This document shows, piece by piece, positions 7,028 through 13,729 of a stretch of 20,191 bases of DNA. How positions within the stretch are numbered: the first letter of the stretch is position 1; the number at the start of each line of letters is the position of its first letter. A program made the translations under genes and the position numbers. The notes below the pieces were generated by a model. It searched no databases, was not told the DNA's origin, and saw nothing but the letters and a program-made list of their open reading frames with translations. The stretch lies in the NCBI GenBank assembly GCA_910587555.1, contig CAJULV010000022.1, forward strand, positions 42,869 through 63,059, read 5' to 3'. Source of the stretch: an uncultured Acetatifactor sp. (GTDB lineage Bacteria > Bacillota > Clostridia > Lachnospirales > Lachnospiraceae).

Positions 7028-8313
7028 AGGCGGCGTTTTTTCCGTTTCTGGTATGCAATATACTGAAAAACGATAATCACAAGGAGGATTGCCAGTACAA
7101 AGAGCAGACAGAGCATGGAAAAACGATACAGGCTGAGTTCGTTTTTGCCGTTCGGTTCTGCCTGTGGGTCCGAAACATCCCCATCCACAGGTATGATGTC
7201 CGGGATATTGTTATCGGGTACCGGTTCTTCCTCCGGTGTGGGGCAGAACACCTGCGGGCTTATGTAAGGATTGCTTTCCGTATATAGGTCATACATGTTG
7301 TAAGCGCGGACAACAACTTCCGGCGCCGTATCCGGAGGGATCGTCAGCCGCAGGGGAAAACTGTCATCGTATCTGCCCGTAAGGGTATCGCTTCCGGGCC
7401 AGGCTTCCCTGGGTCCGAAGGTATGCCCTCCGTCCAGGCTGTAGCTGTAATACAGCAGGGCAGAATCCGAATCGGAAGCCGAGACAATCAGCTCCAGTGT
7501 TCCGTTTTCGTAATCGGCATCCGAAAAATCCACCAGACAGATATCCGGTTCCGTACTGTCTATGAGTGTCACGGCCACATTTGCGGATGAACTTGATTCC
7601 GCTAATTGGTAATCGGAATAGTCAACTCCAAGGCTGCTGCTTTTCAGGCCGAAATACCGGGCCACTGCCGCGGCGTCTGTCCTGCCGAATGCCTTCAGCT
7701 GTTCATCATTGCTGCAGTAGGCGGCATCCCGCTCTTCGTCCACATGGCAATGTTCTATGATGACAGCCGGAATATCCAGGGCAACCGACTCCCGGATAAT
7801 ACCGTAGTAATCGGCGCCCTTGCTTCCCAGGCGGGTCTTGACACCTCTTATCGTCAGCCCCATATCCTTCATATCCGAAAGAAATTCATATCCGAACTGG
7901 TAGCCGTATCCATTGTAGGGAGAAACGGAAGATACCCACACCTCAGAACCGAAAATTTCATGGTTAACGGAGGCGTTATAATGTATGCTGAAGAGGAAAT
8001 CGGCGTCTACCGATTGTGCAAAAGCGGCCCGCTCCTTCAGCGACATATCGGTATCTTCCGTGCGTGTCAGGTATACCTCAACGTCATCGTAGAGAAGAAG
8101 CTCCTCGTACATGGCCAATGCCGTAGTCATCGTCATAAGTTTTTCTTCGTGGTTGTTTTCGATGGTTCCCCTGTTTTCTCCTCCATGCCCGGGGTCTATC
8201 ACAATGACTGTCTTTCCGGAAGTTTCCTGCAGGCGGGGAGCTGCCTGCAGGGTTTCTGACAGCCAAAAAGATGACAGCAATACAGCAAGAAACATATATA
8301 CAAATCTGCGCAT
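6982..8313 (-). CDS. Membrane-anchored N-acetylmuramoyl-L-alanine amidase (Amidase_3)
   Basis: This zinc amidase cuts the bond between N-acetylmuramic acid and L-alanine in peptidoglycan. The 443-residue protein has a signal peptide (about 1-24), then an Amidase_3 domain (about 35-222). Zinc ligands are H43 in DPGHGG, E57 in NHEEK and H111 in SIHYNA; E187 in VIIEHCH is the likely catalytic Glu. A beta-rich, possibly Ig-like region follows (about 245-350), then a Pro/Asp/Glu-rich linker. A single membrane helix (about 399-420) and a very basic tail with KRKKRR complete the protein. The topology predicts an extracellular enzyme held by a C-terminal anchor with a cytoplasmic tail, which is unusual for this family. 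An AAAGGG site lies 5 nt before the ATG. A cell-division or spore-envelope role is possible given the neighbouring ylbJ. Confidence 0.9.
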   Translation of the reverse strand: MRRFVYMFLAVLLSSFWLSETLQAAPRLQETSGKTVIVIDPGHGGENRGTIENNHEEKLMTMTTALAMYEELLLYDDVEVYLTRTEDTDMSLKERAAFAQSVDADFLFSIHYNASVNHEIFGSEVWVSSVSPYNGYGYQFGYEFLSDMKDMGLTIRGVKTRLGSKGADYYGIIRESVALDIPAVIIEHCHVDEERDAAYCSNDEQLKAFGRTDAAAVARYFGLKSSSLGVDYSDYQLAESSSSANVAVTLIDSTEPDICLVDFSDADYENGTLELIVSASDSDSALLYYSYSLDGGHTFGPREAWPGSDTLTGRYDDSFPLRLTIPPDTAPEVVVRAYNMYDLYTESNPYISPQVFCPTPEEEPVPDNNIPDIIPVDGDVSDPQAEPNGKNELSLYRFSMLCLLFVLAILLVIIVFQYIAYQKRKKRRLQRRKEAGDIWNQHK

Positions 8314-8399
8314 AAAAACCCTTTCCCGTCATATGCTTTTCATATCCATGCCGTCCGCCTGGCAGCTTGTCGAACGAGTGTTTGCCCCGGATATCCGGC

Positions 8400-8479
8400 A
8401 ATTAGGAAAGAACCAGTTCTTTGGAATGCTTCACTTCCATTTGAAAACCGGTTCTTATCCTAAGTATCATTTCCTAATT
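8400..8479. repeat. 80-bp nested inverted repeat between amidase and coiled-coil genes
   Basis: The ends are a perfect 10-bp inverted repeat, AATTAGGAAA (8400-8409) and TTTCCTAATT (8470-8479). Inside, AAGAACCAGTT (8408-8418) pairs with AACCGGTTCTT (8446-8456) over 11 bp with one G-U. The left arm also folds on itself as AAAGAAC-CA-GTTCTTT. A perfect 12-bp palindrome, CCGGATATCCGG (8387-8398), stands one base outside the left end. No target-site duplication is visible. It may be a terminator-like structure for the coiled-coil gene or a small mobile element remnant; no other copy is seen in the window. Confidence 0.6.
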
Positions 8480-8498
8480 TTACAGCGTAAGCTCTAAA

Positions 8499-9104
8499 TC
8501 ACATTTCGTCCAGCTGTTCGGAATCGTCCTGCTCATCATCCAGCTGCAAGGTATCAAGATCTTCCTCCACAGGATGCAGTGCTCTGATATTGGACTGGAT
8601 CAGGTCACGATAATGTCCCAGAGAACCCAGCAGGGATTCATATGTAGTGCTGGAAGACTGCAGGACACCCAGAACAATGGCTTCCAGCTCGGCCAGGCGT
8701 TCCTCCGTATAGCGGGAAGCCTGCATCCGCAGTTCGTTGGCTTCCATGGTAGCCTTGTCCAATATCTCCTGGGCCTGTCTTGCGGCCGTCGCCACGATTC
8801 CGTTTGCCTGAGAATAAGCCTGCTGCATGATCTCATGTTCACTGACCAGTTCATTGGTATGTACGGTGGCTTCGTCGATCAATGCCTGCGCCTTGCTCCT
8901 GGCATCGTTCAATATGGCTTCCTTGTTGTTTATTATCTTTTGATACCGCCTGATCTCATCGGGAGTCTTCATACGCAGTTCCCGAATCAATTCATCAATC
9001 TCATCTTTATTGACAATGATTTCCGAGTTTGACATAAATTTGGGCTTACAACTCTCTATATACTCTTCCAGTTCATCGATTAACTGTTCAATCCTGCTGC
9101 TCAT
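8499..9104 (-). CDS. Coiled-coil protein, DivIVA/ATP-synthase-b-like
   Basis: This is a soluble 201-residue protein of unknown function. From about residue 45 to 150 it is a nearly unbroken, Ala/Glu/Gln-rich helix with heptad-like spacing, resembling the stalk helices of ATP synthase subunit b/V-type subunit H and DivIVA-like proteins; relatives are often named that way without evidence. The N-terminus has IEQLIDELEEYIE and the C-terminal 25 residues are strongly acidic (EEDLDTLQLDDEQDDSEQ). There is no membrane helix. Its ATG overlaps the coaD stop as ATGA, so it is translated with rsmD and coaD. This constant position suggests a housekeeping role, perhaps in cell division or envelope scaffolding, but that is inference. 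Confidence 0.82.
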   Translation of the reverse strand: MSSRIEQLIDELEEYIESCKPKFMSNSEIIVNKDEIDELIRELRMKTPDEIRRYQKIINNKEAILNDARSKAQALIDEATVHTNELVSEHEIMQQAYSQANGIVATAARQAQEILDKATMEANELRMQASRYTEERLAELEAIVLGVLQSSSTTYESLLGSLGHYRDLIQSNIRALHPVEEDLDTLQLDDEQDDSEQLDEM

Positions 9105-9598
9105 AAAACATTACTCCTATCTCGAAACTTTTCTTTCATCATTGCAGCTACAAAATCCGGAACACATTCACTGATATCTCCGCCAAAGCTGGCGATTTCT
9201 TTTACACTGGAGGAACTGAGGTAAGCATATTCCAGGCTGGTGGTGAGAAAAACGGTGTCCAGCGCCCCCTGGGAGAGCTTACGGTTGGTCTGGGCAATCT
9301 GCAGTTCGTATTCGAAGTCCGTGATGGCGCGCAGTCCCCTCACCGCTACATGAATCTGCTTTTCGGCCGCATAATTGATCAAAAGGCCTGTGAAGCTGTC
9401 CACCTCCACATTCGGAATATCCCTTGTAGCATCTTTTAATATCTTAACACGTTCTTCCACGGAAAACAACGGGCTCTTCATTTTATTATTCAGGACACTG
9501 ACCACCAGTACATCAAACATTTCGGAGGCCCGCTTAATCACATCGAGATGTCCATAAGTTACAGGGTCAAAGCTTCCCGGATAAACCGCACGTTTCAT
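9101..9598 (-). CDS. coaD: Phosphopantetheine adenylyltransferase
   Basis: CoaD joins 4'-phosphopantetheine and ATP to make dephospho-CoA, the fourth step of coenzyme A synthesis, in the cytoplasm. The 165-residue product has the usual family length. It shows the nucleotidyltransferase start AVYPGSFDPVTYGHLDVI with the T/HxGH motif (T14-H17), the VAVRGLRAITDFEYE loop, and the C-terminal SSSVKEIASFGGDIS motif. The start ATG overlaps the rsmD stop (ATGA) and its own stop overlaps the next ATG, so the three genes are translationally coupled. The rsmD-coaD order is the same as ylbH-ylbI in B. subtilis. Confidence 0.97.
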   Translation of the reverse strand: MKRAVYPGSFDPVTYGHLDVIKRASEMFDVLVVSVLNNKMKSPLFSVEERVKILKDATRDIPNVEVDSFTGLLINYAAEKQIHVAVRGLRAITDFEYELQIAQTNRKLSQGALDTVFLTTSLEYAYLSSSSVKEIASFGGDISECVPDFVAAMMKEKFRDRSNVL

Positions 9599-10218
9599 AA
9601 CAGAATCCTCTTTTTTAAAAATACATGTTTATTGGTTTTATATATCTTTTCTTTTGTGATGGTAAAGCCCAATTCCTCTGCGTAGGAAAAATCCGTTCGG
9701 GAGGATGCCTCCGCAATAATAACCGTATCCTCTGTCACATACGGCATGATTCCAAGGACAGCAAGCACATCCCTTTCATGTCCGCTGTCATATGGAGGGT
9801 CCATGAAAACAAAGTCCGCATTTTCCATGGAATGACTTTCTTCCATGGAATGTTTTTCTTCCATTGAGTTCCCTGGCCCCATTCTCTGCCTGAGGCGGAT
9901 ACTGTCCAGGGCAGAGCAGGCATCCTGTTTCAGGACCACGGCGCGCCCTTCCATTTTGGCAAATGCCAGATTCTGCTGGATACAGGAAATTGCCCTTGGT
10001 GAATTGTCAACAAAATAAGCTTTTGCGGCACCGCGGCTCAAGGCCTCAATGCCGATTGCCCCGCTGCCGCTGAACAGGTCAATAAACACGCTGCCCGGAA
10101 GATCCCAGTGCAGCATATTGAACAGCGTTTCTTTGATTTTATCTGTTGTAGGCCTTACATCCAGCCCCTGGGGAGCCTTCAGCGGAAGGCTTCTGGCAGT
10201 TCCGGCGATTATTCTCAT
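9595..10218 (-). CDS. rsmD: 16S rRNA (guanine(966)-N(2))-methyltransferase RsmD
   Basis: RsmD methylates the exocyclic amine of G966 (E. coli numbering) in 16S rRNA within the small ribosomal subunit, using SAM. The 207-residue protein has the typical MRIIAGTARSLPLKAP start, RPTTDKIKETLFNML, the SAM motif DLFSGSGAIGIEAL (47-60) and the catalytic DPPY (140-143). Just before the strand leading to DPPY it carries an unusual low-complexity segment, about residues 117-133, made of repeated HSMEE units and encoded by an 18-bp tandem repeat. It starts 14 nt after the parC-like stop codon behind a GGGGG site and overlaps coaD by 4 nt. Confidence 0.95.
   Translation of the reverse strand: MRIIAGTARSLPLKAPQGLDVRPTTDKIKETLFNMLHWDLPGSVFIDLFSGSGAIGIEALSRGAAKAYFVDNSPRAISCIQQNLAFAKMEGRAVVLKQDACSALDSIRLRQRMGPGNSMEEKHSMEESHSMENADFVFMDPPYDSGHERDVLAVLGIMPYVTEDTVIIAEASSRTDFSYAEELGFTITKEKIYKTNKHVFLKKRILL
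9823..9870. repeat. 18-bp tandem repeat inside rsmD
   Basis: Two 18-bp copies (9823-9840 and 9841-9858; 16 of 18 bases identical) are followed by a partial third (9859-9870). Each full copy contains TTCCATGGAA. The repeat is in frame and adds the HSMEEx units to RsmD. Because the period is a multiple of three, gain or loss of copies would keep the gene in frame. Confidence 0.85.
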
Positions 10219-10232
10219 AGTGGCTTAGCCCC

Positions 10233-12473
10233 CTATACTCTGATTTTGGTTCCTTTTCCATCTCTTTTACCGGATTTCAGTCGGTTCAAATCGATGCTTT
10301 TTCCCTTGTATTCGATGGCGGTATCCGCTGCATTCTGCACGTAATATACACTTTCTACGGCGTCCTTTGCCCCCAGCTTCATGCCGCGTACGCCCACTGC
10401 CGCTTTCTTTTTCTCCGGAATCTCCGCCAGTTCAAACTTTAAAAAGAACCCCTCCCGGGTCTGGAGGACGATGCTGTTCTGTTCCAGTATGGGCATAACG
10501 CTTACGACTTTATCCTCATCTCCCAGCTTGGTTGCCGCAACGGTGCGCTTTGAGACATCAAATTCTCCGCCGCTTACCATCTTTACCATGGCCTGTGCAG
10601 TGACGAAGGCTACCTGCCGCAGATTCAACTCTGTCTGGCTGGTAATATACACGATATCCTCTTTTTCTGAATTATAATTGCTGACATTATCTATGGGAAT
10701 ACCCTTATCCCGAAATTTTCCGTAGGGCAGATCCATGACCTTGATTGTATGCAGCTGCCCCGCGGAAGTGAACAGGCAAATCTTGCCGGTGTTCTTACAG
10801 GCAAAGGCAAAACGGTTCTCCGAATCGGCAGCTTCCTTATTGCGCTCATAAGTAGACAGGTCAATGGTTTTGGCATAGCCGAAGCGGTCCATCAGGAAGA
10901 TCAGTTCCGTCTCTTCCATTTCTTTCTCCCTGTAGACTGCCTCCTGTACATTTTCGATAACTGTTCTTCGTTTTGCCGCATACGCCTTCTTGTAACCGTC
11001 CAATTCATTGATAATCACCTGCGCCATGGAATCCCGCCTGTCCAGGATGTCCTCATAACGGTAGATGTTTGCCATGGTGTCCTCATGTTCCTTGATCAGT
11101 GCTTCGATCTCCAGGCCAATGAGCTTGTACAGCCGCATCTCCAGAATGGCATTTGCCTGTTTCTCCGTGAAGGAAAGCTGTTCCGCCATAATCCGGGACT
11201 CTTTGTTCCTGAATTTGATGCCCGTGGCCTTACCCTCCACCAGGCATGCCTTTGCCATGGCTCTGTCCTTGGAACCCCGCAGGATTTCGATGATCAGGTC
11301 TATTACATTGCAGGCCTTTATCAGCCCTTCCTGGATCTCCTTCCGCTCCAGTTCCTTCGCCAGCAGGTTCTTATATTTCCTGGTAGCGGTCTGAAACTGG
11401 AAATCCACATTCGCTTTCAGGATGCTTTTCAGCCCCATGACTTCAGGCCTTCCGTTGCAGATAGCCAGCATATTGACACCGAAGGTATCCTCCAGCCGGG
11501 TCTTTTTATAAAGGAGATTCACAAAATTCTCCGCATCCGCATCCTTGCGCAGCTCAATCACGATGCGTATCCCCTCCTTGGAGGACTGGTTGGAAATATC
11601 CGTCACATCCTGGGTCTTCTTCGTCTCCACCAAGCCTGCCACATCGGACAGAAATTTGGAGATGTTCATGCCAATCATAGGATACGGAATCTCTGTGATC
11701 ACCACATTGGTCTTGCCGTTCTTCAGTTTTTCAAATTCCACTTTACCCCGGACTTTTATCTTGCCCACGCCTGTCTCATAGATGTTCAGCAGGTCGTCCT
11801 TGTTGGTGACGATGCCTCCTGTGGGAAAATCCGGTCCCTTCAGATAGCGCATCAGTTCTTTAGTGGTGATGGCTTCATTCTGCATGTAGGCTTTCACAGC
11901 ATCGATGACTTCGCCCAGGTTGTGGGGAGGCGTGCTTGTAGCCATACCCACTGCAATGCCCTCGGAACCGTTTACCAGAAAATTGGGAATCTTCACCGGC
12001 AGAACCGAAGGCTCCTTCTCCGTCTCGTCGAAATTGGGGATGAAATCCACCACATCCTTATCCAGATCTCCCAGAAATGCCTCCTGGGTCACCCGGGCAA
12101 GCCTGGCCTCCGTATATCGCATGGCAGCGGCGCCGTCTCCCTCGATGTTGCCGAAATTGCCGTGGCCGTCTACCAGGGGCAGTCCTTTTTTGAAATCCTG
12201 GGTCATGACTACCAACGCATCGTATATGGAAGAGTCTCCATGGGGATGATATTTACCCATGGTATCACCCACGATACGGGCGCTTTTCCGGTAAGGCCTG
12301 TCATAACGGATGCCCAGCTCATACATATCATACAGAGTACGCCGCTGTACGGGCTTTAAGCCGTCCCGGATGTCGGGCAAAGCCCTGGCTATGATAACGC
12401 TCATGGCATAGTCTATAAAAGATTTCTGCATCTCCTCTGAATATTCGGTTTTGATAATTCTGCTGTCATCCAT
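10233..12473 (-). CDS. parC: Type II topoisomerase subunit A, ParC/GyrA-like
   Basis: This is the DNA-cleaving subunit of a gyrase/topoisomerase IV-type enzyme that passes duplex DNA through a transient double-strand break. The 746-residue protein has the winged-helix/tower core with KPVQRRTLYDMYELG, the quinolone region HPHGDSSIYDAL (Ser81 and Asp85 in place) and the catalytic tyrosine Y120 in AAMRYTEARL. The C-terminal part shows only a few beta-pinwheel blades and no GyrA-box (QRRGGKG). This favours topoisomerase IV-like decatenation over true gyrase supercoiling, so parC is preferred to gyrA with moderate certainty. Its likely partner is the ParE-like gene at 17877-19799. The ATG follows AAGGA by about 10 nt, and a strong promoter lies 98 nt upstream. 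rsmD follows after 14 nt. Confidence 0.9.
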   Translation of the reverse strand: MDDSRIIKTEYSEEMQKSFIDYAMSVIIARALPDIRDGLKPVQRRTLYDMYELGIRYDRPYRKSARIVGDTMGKYHPHGDSSIYDALVVMTQDFKKGLPLVDGHGNFGNIEGDGAAAMRYTEARLARVTQEAFLGDLDKDVVDFIPNFDETEKEPSVLPVKIPNFLVNGSEGIAVGMATSTPPHNLGEVIDAVKAYMQNEAITTKELMRYLKGPDFPTGGIVTNKDDLLNIYETGVGKIKVRGKVEFEKLKNGKTNVVITEIPYPMIGMNISKFLSDVAGLVETKKTQDVTDISNQSSKEGIRIVIELRKDADAENFVNLLYKKTRLEDTFGVNMLAICNGRPEVMGLKSILKANVDFQFQTATRKYKNLLAKELERKEIQEGLIKACNVIDLIIEILRGSKDRAMAKACLVEGKATGIKFRNKESRIMAEQLSFTEKQANAILEMRLYKLIGLEIEALIKEHEDTMANIYRYEDILDRRDSMAQVIINELDGYKKAYAAKRRTVIENVQEAVYREKEMEETELIFLMDRFGYAKTIDLSTYERNKEAADSENRFAFACKNTGKICLFTSAGQLHTIKVMDLPYGKFRDKGIPIDNVSNYNSEKEDIVYITSQTELNLRQVAFVTAQAMVKMVSGGEFDVSKRTVAATKLGDEDKVVSVMPILEQNSIVLQTREGFFLKFELAEIPEKKKAAVGVRGMKLGAKDAVESVYYVQNAADTAIEYKGKSIDLNRLKSGKRDGKGTKIRV

Positions 12474-12570
12474 TTATTTCAATCCTTCCAGCCTGCTCAA
12501 ATATAGAAAACGTCCCCTTCGAAAGCATTGACTGCAGCCTGCCAAGGGGTTTCCCGCATAAATAAGTAAA

Positions 12571-12599
12571 AGTATATCACACTTTTATCATTTTGTAAA
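12571..12599 (-). promoter_or_regulatory. SigA-type promoter of parC-rsmD-coaD unit
   Basis: Minus-strand TTTACA (12594-12599) and TATACT (12571-12576) are separated by 17 bp, with a predicted start near 12564, about 90 nt before the parC-like ATG. It lies between the tatD stop and the parC-like gene, so the topoisomerase unit can be transcribed independently of tatD. Confidence 0.75.
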
Positions 12600-12629
12600 A
12601 GAAAATGAACACAGAATTTCAGACAGAAA

Positions 12630-13427
12630 TTACACCTGTGAACCGGACGCAGGCAGCCCAAAGAGGCGCTCTGTATTCTCCTTTGCACGGCGTATCAGCA
12701 CCTCTTCCGAAATTCCCATATAACGTGCCAGTTCCCTTGCCACATACCGGATATTTTGGGGGACATTGGTCCTGTTCAGACCGGGAATGTTTCTGGGAGT
12801 CAGGTATGGGGCATCGGTCTCGACGAGAATCCGATCCGGAGGAATCAGCCTCACCGCCTCCCGCAGTTCCTTTGCCCTTCTGTCATCACAGATCCACCCG
12901 GTAATACCGATGGAAAAGCCCATGTCAAGATAACGCTTCAGCGTCTCTTTATCTCCGGTAAAGCAATGTACTACCGACTTTTTGCATATGTCCGGATGTT
13001 TCTGAAATCTTTTGATAAACTCTCCGGCTGCGCTGCGCTCGTGGAGGAACAACGGTTTGTTTAATTTTTCGGCAAGAACAATATGCTTTTCCAGACATCT
13101 GATCTGATTCTCCCGGGTGGAGAACATCCTGTCGAAGTCCAGCCCGCACTCTCCTACCGCCACAATCCTGGTATTGTTTTCCAGTATCTGTTCCATCAGA
13201 ACAAAGTCTTCCTTCATGGCAGAATCCGCATTGTGGGGATGAATGCCCGTGGTTCCGAACACGGAATGATTCCCGGTAAAGCGGTTAATCCGCCTGTTCT
13301 CCTTTGTATCTGTCCCGGTGAGAATACAGCATACACCGGCTGCCTCCGCATCCCGGATGATTTTTTCCGGATCCGGAAACTGCCTGCAGAACAGGTTCAG
13401 ACCTATATCATAATATTTAATCTCCAT
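12630..13427 (-). CDS. tatD: TatD-family metal-dependent deoxyribonuclease
   Basis: TatD proteins are metal-dependent TIM-barrel hydrolases. E. coli TatD is a 3'-5' exonuclease linked to repair of oxidised DNA and to DNA degradation. The 265-residue protein matches TatD itself rather than the commoner YcfH/YabD type. It starts with YYDIGLNL instead of an HxH motif, and has GIHPHNAD, GECGLDFDR (E93), FLHER (H129), VVHCFTG (H154), GITGWICDDRRAKELRE and VETDAPYLTPR (D205). The frame is open 10 codons upstream, but ATG 13427 is chosen because GAGG stands 8 nt before it and the family starts there. It has its own promoter and lies between the XRE-methyltransferase gene and the topoisomerase subunit. 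Confidence 0.92.
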   Translation of the reverse strand: MEIKYYDIGLNLFCRQFPDPEKIIRDAEAAGVCCILTGTDTKENRRINRFTGNHSVFGTTGIHPHNADSAMKEDFVLMEQILENNTRIVAVGECGLDFDRMFSTRENQIRCLEKHIVLAEKLNKPLFLHERSAAGEFIKRFQKHPDICKKSVVHCFTGDKETLKRYLDMGFSIGITGWICDDRRAKELREAVRLIPPDRILVETDAPYLTPRNIPGLNRTNVPQNIRYVARELARYMGISEEVLIRRAKENTERLFGLPASGSQV

Positions 13428-13527
13428 GTTTGATACCTCTGTTTTCTTATCACACAACTATTAGAATATTTTGGCTTCAAAATCCTTTTCGAAAAATTCG
13501 GTTTTCCCTGTCTGACCGCCTGTTTTT

Positions 13528-13556
13528 AGTATAACGGATTCCGGATGACATTACAA
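13528..13556 (-). promoter_or_regulatory. SigA-type promoter of tatD
   Basis: Minus-strand TTGTAA (13551-13556) and TATACT (13528-13533) are separated by 17 bp, giving a predicted start near 13521 and a leader of about 94 nt. Confidence 0.72.
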
Positions 13557-13573
13557 TGGCTTTTATATAGATT

Positions 13574-13614
13574 GCTTTTCATAAACTGCCTGCCGAAAGC
13601 AGTTTATGGAAAGC
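13574..13614. repeat. Long hairpin upstream of the tatD promoter
   Basis: GCTTTTCATAAACTGC (13574-13589) pairs with GCAGTTTATGGAAAGC (13599-13614) in a 16-bp stem with a single G-U and a 9-nt loop. No U-run follows on either strand, so it is not an ordinary terminator. It lies between the terminator of the preceding gene and the tatD promoter and could be a binding-site dyad or a remnant of an inserted element. Confidence 0.6.
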
Positions 13615-13663
13615 AGACATTCAATATTGTGACAGATTCCCCTGGTCAGGAATTCTCTACAGC

Positions 13664-13692
13664 AAAAAGCAGCCCCATTGATACAGGGCTGC
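13664..13692 (-). terminator. Intrinsic terminator of the XRE-methyltransferase gene
   Basis: On the minus strand GCAGCCC and GGGCTGC form a 7-bp GC-rich stem around a 10-nt loop (13669-13692), followed at once by TTTTT. It lies 38 nt after the stop codon, a textbook position. Confidence 0.85.
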
Positions 13693-13729
13693 ATATAAAA
13701 CCTGGATTATCTCTGCTTTGGTTTCTTTC

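Larger units (their letters stand above)
13428..13729. other. 302-bp intergenic stretch upstream of tatD
   Basis: No gene is seen here. In minus-strand order it holds the terminator of the XRE-methyltransferase gene, a 16-bp-stem hairpin, the tatD promoter and a roughly 94-nt AT-rich tatD leader ending in the GAGG ribosome binding site. Confidence 0.7.

Noticed and set aside
10749..12359. 536-codon plus-strand frame opposite the ParC-like gene
   Set aside because: Antisense shadow of a conserved gene; no ribosome binding site or domain.
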